DNA of 64,000 bases, taken from the NCBI GenBank assembly GCA_020639235.1, contig JACKHC010000001.1, positions 1,550,001 to 1,614,000 on the forward strand, in the 5' to 3' direction. Source of the DNA: Phycisphaeraceae bacterium (lineage in GTDB: Bacteria; Planctomycetota; Phycisphaerae; Phycisphaerales; UBA1924). Numbering within the stretch: the stretch's first letter is position 1; each line of letters starts with the position of its first letter. Below are positions 61,055 through 64,000 of this stretch, in pieces. Under the pieces are notes generated by a model. That model was not told where the DNA came from, ran no database searches, and worked only from the letters and a program-made list of their open reading frames with translations. Position numbers and translations under genes: made by a program.

Positions 61055-64000
61055 CCGCCCCCCGGAAGGGGAAGCCGCTCTCGTTCCTCGCCGGCTCCAG
61101 CAGAGTCGCACGCATGACGCGCATCCAGTGGATGCTGGGTGTCATCGTCACCATCGTCATCACGCTCCTCGCAATCACCGGAAGTCTCCGCTCCATCGAG
61201 CAACCGCCCTTCGACTGGCGATCCGGCCTCTTCGCCAAGTACGCGCCCTCCCCGTCGAACGACCTCGTCCTCGTCGCGCTCGACGACCAGACCATCCGCC
61301 TCATCGATCTCCCGCCGCCGCGCCTCCGAATCGCGCAGGCCATCGATGAACTCAATCGCGCGGGCGCCAAGACGATCGCGATCGACATCATTTTCGATCA
61401 GGAGCGCGCCGAGGGCGCCGACAACGGCGCGATCGGCAATGCCGCGCTCCAGCGCGCTATCCGCGAACACGGCTCCGTCGTGCTCGCCACCCAGTTCGAA
61501 TGGATCGCAACCCATCAGGATCAAGAACGAGGCCTCCGCGTCCCCTTCCAACTCGTCTACCAATCACTCCGCGAGAATCCCGACCTCACGCTCCCGCAAC
61601 TCGTCGACCAATGCGCCAGCGCCCCCGACATCCCCGAGGACATCCGCGCCGAACTCAGGAAGGACGCCGGCCCCGTCCTCGATGCGCTCGAGCGCTCCCT
61701 CGCCGATGCGCGCAGTCTCATCACGCACCAATCGCGCGACTCCGCGCCGGTCCCGCCCGGTTCGCTCCCCTGGCCGGCGTCCACCAAGCCCGTCGTGCCG
61801 CTCCCGCAGTTCGCCGAAAGCGCAACCCTCGCCTCCGTCACCTTCCAGTCATTCGACTCCGACGGCGTCGCCCGCGCCGCCCCACTCTGGGTCCGACTCG
61901 AAGACCGCCTCTACCCGACGCTCGGCCTCGCCGGAGCCGCCAGGCAACTCGGCGTGACGCCCGATTCAATCACAATCAACCAGTCGCAGACAGTCCTAGC
62001 GCCGTCGGGCAGCGCCCAGAGGGTCATGCCGACCTTCACCGCGCCCCTCCGCGGCATGACCGACCGCGCCGGGCTCACGCTCATCACGTGGCCCCGCGCC
62101 GGTCGCGAGCTTCCATCGCTCACCCCCCGACCCTGGACAGGTCAGTTCGACCGCCGCGACGACGGCTCGCTCATGACCGTCAGTCTCGCCAGTCTCGTCG
62201 AACCCTATTTCATCGCCGACCGAATCAAGGCGAACCTCCGCGAACTCAACCGAGGCGTCGAGTTCGCGGTCTCCGCGCTGGGCGATGTCATCGACGATCC
62301 CGACGCCTTCCGCCAGCGCGCCGCAACCATCGAGGCCACCGATCTGCGCGACGAAGACTGGATCCCCAACGTCCGCGCACAGCGCGACGCCATCGCCGGC
62401 GTCGTCGATTTCGCCAAGGACATGGCCCCCATGGTGATCGAGGCGACGCCCGACCTCGCCGAAGCGCCCCTCGACACGCTCCTGCTCGCCCACAAACTCG
62501 CCACCACATCAGACGACCCCGACGCCGCCGCGCGCCTCGCAGAACTCGCCGCGCAGTACCCGTCGCTCGCCTCCCTCGACCCCGACGCGGAACTCCTCCC
62601 CATCATGCTCTTGCGGCTCCTCGCCGAGCGAGCCCCGGATGTCATCGCCGAAATCGATCGCGCCGTCGGTCCCTCCGGACAACTCATCCGCTGGCGGCAG
62701 GTCGAACTCCCTTCGCTCGTCGCCGGGCGACTCTGCTTCATCGGCTGGGCCGCAACAGGGCAGACCGCCGACAACCCGCGCACCTCGATCGCCCCGCAAA
62801 CACCGGGCGTCCTTGTGCACACCGCCATCGCCAACTCCGTCCTCACGCACCACGCGCGCCAGCCCGCCCCCCGGTGGATCAACGCCGTCGCAACACTCGC
62901 GCTGGGCCTCCTCGCGACATGGATCGCCGTCCGCTTCGCCGTCATCATTGGCCCCTTCGCGCTCATCTTGATGCTCGCGGCGTATTTCCTGCTCAACGGC
63001 GTCTGGTTCTGGGATCGCGCCGTGCTCGATGTCGCCGTCGGCGCGCCGTTCCTGGCCGCCGCATCCTGCTGGCTCGTGGTCATCCTCCACCGCCTGCTCG
63101 TCGAGGAACGAGGCCGCAGACGCACCGAGCAACGCTTCCGCGCCTATGTCCCGCCCGATGTCGTGGACATCCTCGTCAACAACCCGAGTCTGAACTCGAT
63201 GGCCCCCCAGCGCCGCGAACTCACCATCCTGTTCTCCGACATCGCCAACTTCACCACCCTCTCCGAGTCGCTCGGCACCGAGCGCACCGGCCTCCTCCTC
63301 GCCACCTACCTCCGTTCCATGACCGAGATCCTGCAACGCACCCGCGCCACGCTCGACAAATACCTGGGCGACGGCATCATGGCATTCTGGGGCGCACCAT
63401 TGGACGACCCCGAGCACGCCCACCACGCCGCGCAGGCGGCCATCGAGATGCTCGACACCCTCGACCAGATGAACGAATCGGGGACGTTCAAAGACGCCGG
63501 CCGGCTCAGCATCCGAATCGGCCTCGCCACCGGAACCGTCAATGTGGGCGACTTCGGCAACCCGCCCCTCCGCTCCGCCTACACCGTCATCGGCGACGCC
63601 GCCAACCTCGCCGCACGCCTCGAGTCCGCCAACAAGGTCCTCGGCACCAACGCCACCATCAACGCCCTGACCCGATCCCAACTGCCCGAGTCATTCCGTG
63701 TCCGCCCGGTCGGAGCGATCAAGGTCAAGGGCAAAAACGAACCCGAACAGATCTGTGAACTCATCGCCCACCGCGCCCCCCGGGGCGACCAGACCGACGA
63801 CTGGATCCAGGGGTGGACCGACGCCGTCGCCGCTTTCCAGAGCGCCGATGTGGACAACTGCCTCGCCATCCTTCAGACCATCTCCGCCCGCTTCGGACCC
63901 GAGCCGCTCATCGAGGTCTACACCCAGACCATCAACCAATGGCAGAAATCGGGCTTGCCCTCGGACCAGTTCGACGCGACCATTGTGCTAACGGAGAAAT
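61051..64000 (+). CDS. CHASE2-sensor class III adenylate cyclase (3' end beyond window)
   Basis: At least 983 residues; the frame is still open at the window edge. An N-terminal membrane helix (~25-45) precedes a periplasmic CHASE2 domain ('PFDWRSGLFAKY', 'LVLVALDDQTIRLIDLPPPR', 'GAKTIAIDIIFDQERAEGAD') of ~560 residues, longer than usual. Three membrane helices lie at ~610-690, then the class III cyclase domain: metal ligands Asp730 (LFSDIANFTTL) and Asp774 (KYLGDGIMAF), then 'IRIGLATGTVNVGDFG' and 'AYTVIGDAANLAARLES'. The Lys of KYLGD and the Thr of AYTVIGD favour ATP as substrate. It starts by ATGA overlap with the lipoprotein gene. Confidence 0.9.
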   Translation, partial: MTAPRKGKPLSFLAGSSRVARMTRIQWMLGVIVTIVITLLAITGSLRSIEQPPFDWRSGLFAKYAPSPSNDLVLVALDDQTIRLIDLPPPRLRIAQAIDELNRAGAKTIAIDIIFDQERAEGADNGAIGNAALQRAIREHGSVVLATQFEWIATHQDQERGLRVPFQLVYQSLRENPDLTLPQLVDQCASAPDIPEDIRAELRKDAGPVLDALERSLADARSLITHQSRDSAPVPPGSLPWPASTKPVVPLPQFAESATLASVTFQSFDSDGVARAAPLWVRLEDRLYPTLGLAGAARQLGVTPDSITINQSQTVLAPSGSAQRVMPTFTAPLRGMTDRAGLTLITWPRAGRELPSLTPRPWTGQFDRRDDGSLMTVSLASLVEPYFIADRIKANLRELNRGVEFAVSALGDVIDDPDAFRQRAATIEATDLRDEDWIPNVRAQRDAIAGVVDFAKDMAPMVIEATPDLAEAPLDTLLLAHKLATTSDDPDAAARLAELAAQYPSLASLDPDAELLPIMLLRLLAERAPDVIAEIDRAVGPSGQLIRWRQVELPSLVAGRLCFIGWAATGQTADNPRTSIAPQTPGVLVHTAIANSVLTHHARQPAPRWINAVATLALGLLATWIAVRFAVIIGPFALILMLAAYFLLNGVWFWDRAVLDVAVGAPFLAAASCWLVVILHRLLVEERGRRRTEQRFRAYVPPDVVDILVNNPSLNSMAPQRRELTILFSDIANFTTLSESLGTERTGLLLATYLRSMTEILQRTRATLDKYLGDGIMAFWGAPLDDPEHAHHAAQAAIEMLDTLDQMNESGTFKDAGRLSIRIGLATGTVNVGDFGNPPLRSAYTVIGDAANLAARLESANKVLGTNATINALTRSQLPESFRVRPVGAIKVKGKNEPEQICELIAHRAPRGDQTDDWIQGWTDAVAAFQSADVDNCLAILQTISARFGPEPLIEVYTQTINQWQKSGLPSDQFDATIVLTEK

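Noticed and set aside
61500..63758. A 752-codon Arg/Pro-rich plus-strand frame inside the CHASE2 cyclase
   Set aside because: It is a shifted reading of the cyclase, whose own frame carries all cyclase motifs but has no stop within the window.
1..64000. CRISPR arrays, insertion sequences, prophage or rRNA
   Set aside because: No regular repeat-spacer array, transposase, integrase or rRNA-like stretch was seen on either strand.

Overview
The window is high-GC bacterial DNA that looks like a planctomycete of the class Phycisphaerae. The signs are repeated C-terminal 'VDVDDLN-VL--(F/W)G' dockerin-type tails on unrelated secreted proteins, an ECF sigma factor next to a Ser/Thr kinase with TPR repeats, Gram-negative envelope genes (RND efflux, an outer-membrane barrel, a lipoprotein, a PEP-CTERM-like anchor) and a large flagellar cluster. 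The assignment is inferred from gene content; no rRNA or marker tree was available.

Layout. (1) 1-17 kb: a nearly continuous plus-strand flagellar cluster: fliK (partial), flgD, a small flagellar-operon protein, flgE, flbD, motA, motB, fliL, fliN, fliO, fliP, fliQ, fliR, flhB, flhA, flhF, flhG, a small membrane protein and a FliA-type sigma factor, then folK. It encodes hook assembly, the stator, the C-ring/export gate, placement/number control and the late-class sigma factor. No fliM is seen between fliL and fliN. (2) 17.5-25 kb: a DUF4139 protein, an M24 peptidase, two dockerin-tailed secreted proteins, tRNA-His and ATP-dependent PEP carboxykinase. (3) 25-31 kb: a methyltransferase and a glycine-betaine/choline-type ABC importer whose ATPase carries an in-frame TAG exactly at the Gln of LSGGQ; RlmN; an MntR-like regulator and an RMD1/DUF155-like membrane protein. 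(4) 31-36 kb: two more dockerin-tailed proteins, then an ECF sigma factor overlapping a kinase that carries an HxxxCxxC anti-sigma-type motif. (5) 36-41.4 kb: the most unusual locus, a four-gene minus-strand operon in which every junction is a 4-base stop/start overlap. It encodes two tiny helical WXG100-like proteins sharing a W-x-D-Q-x4-F motif, a coiled-coil protein, and a 1278-residue membrane-anchored FtsK/EccC-like ATPase with very long coiled coils. I read it as a stripped-down type VII-like secretion system. (6) 41.4-53.3 kb: a choice-of-anchor-B/dockerin protein, a nitrilase-family amidase, an M14 carboxypeptidase, an RND efflux pair, heme oxygenase with a small membrane protein under a promoter with a perfect palindrome, and an Hsp20. 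(7) 53.6-64 kb: ClpB, a HTH/TPR regulator, a PEP-CTERM-like protein, an outer-membrane barrel, a lipoprotein and a CHASE2 adenylate cyclase that runs off the window.

Limits: product names come from recognising motifs and family shape by eye. Start codons were chosen from ribosome-binding sites, overlaps and signal peptides, so several are revised to internal starts. Promoters and operators are predictions. No CRISPR array, insertion sequence, rRNA or origin was seen.
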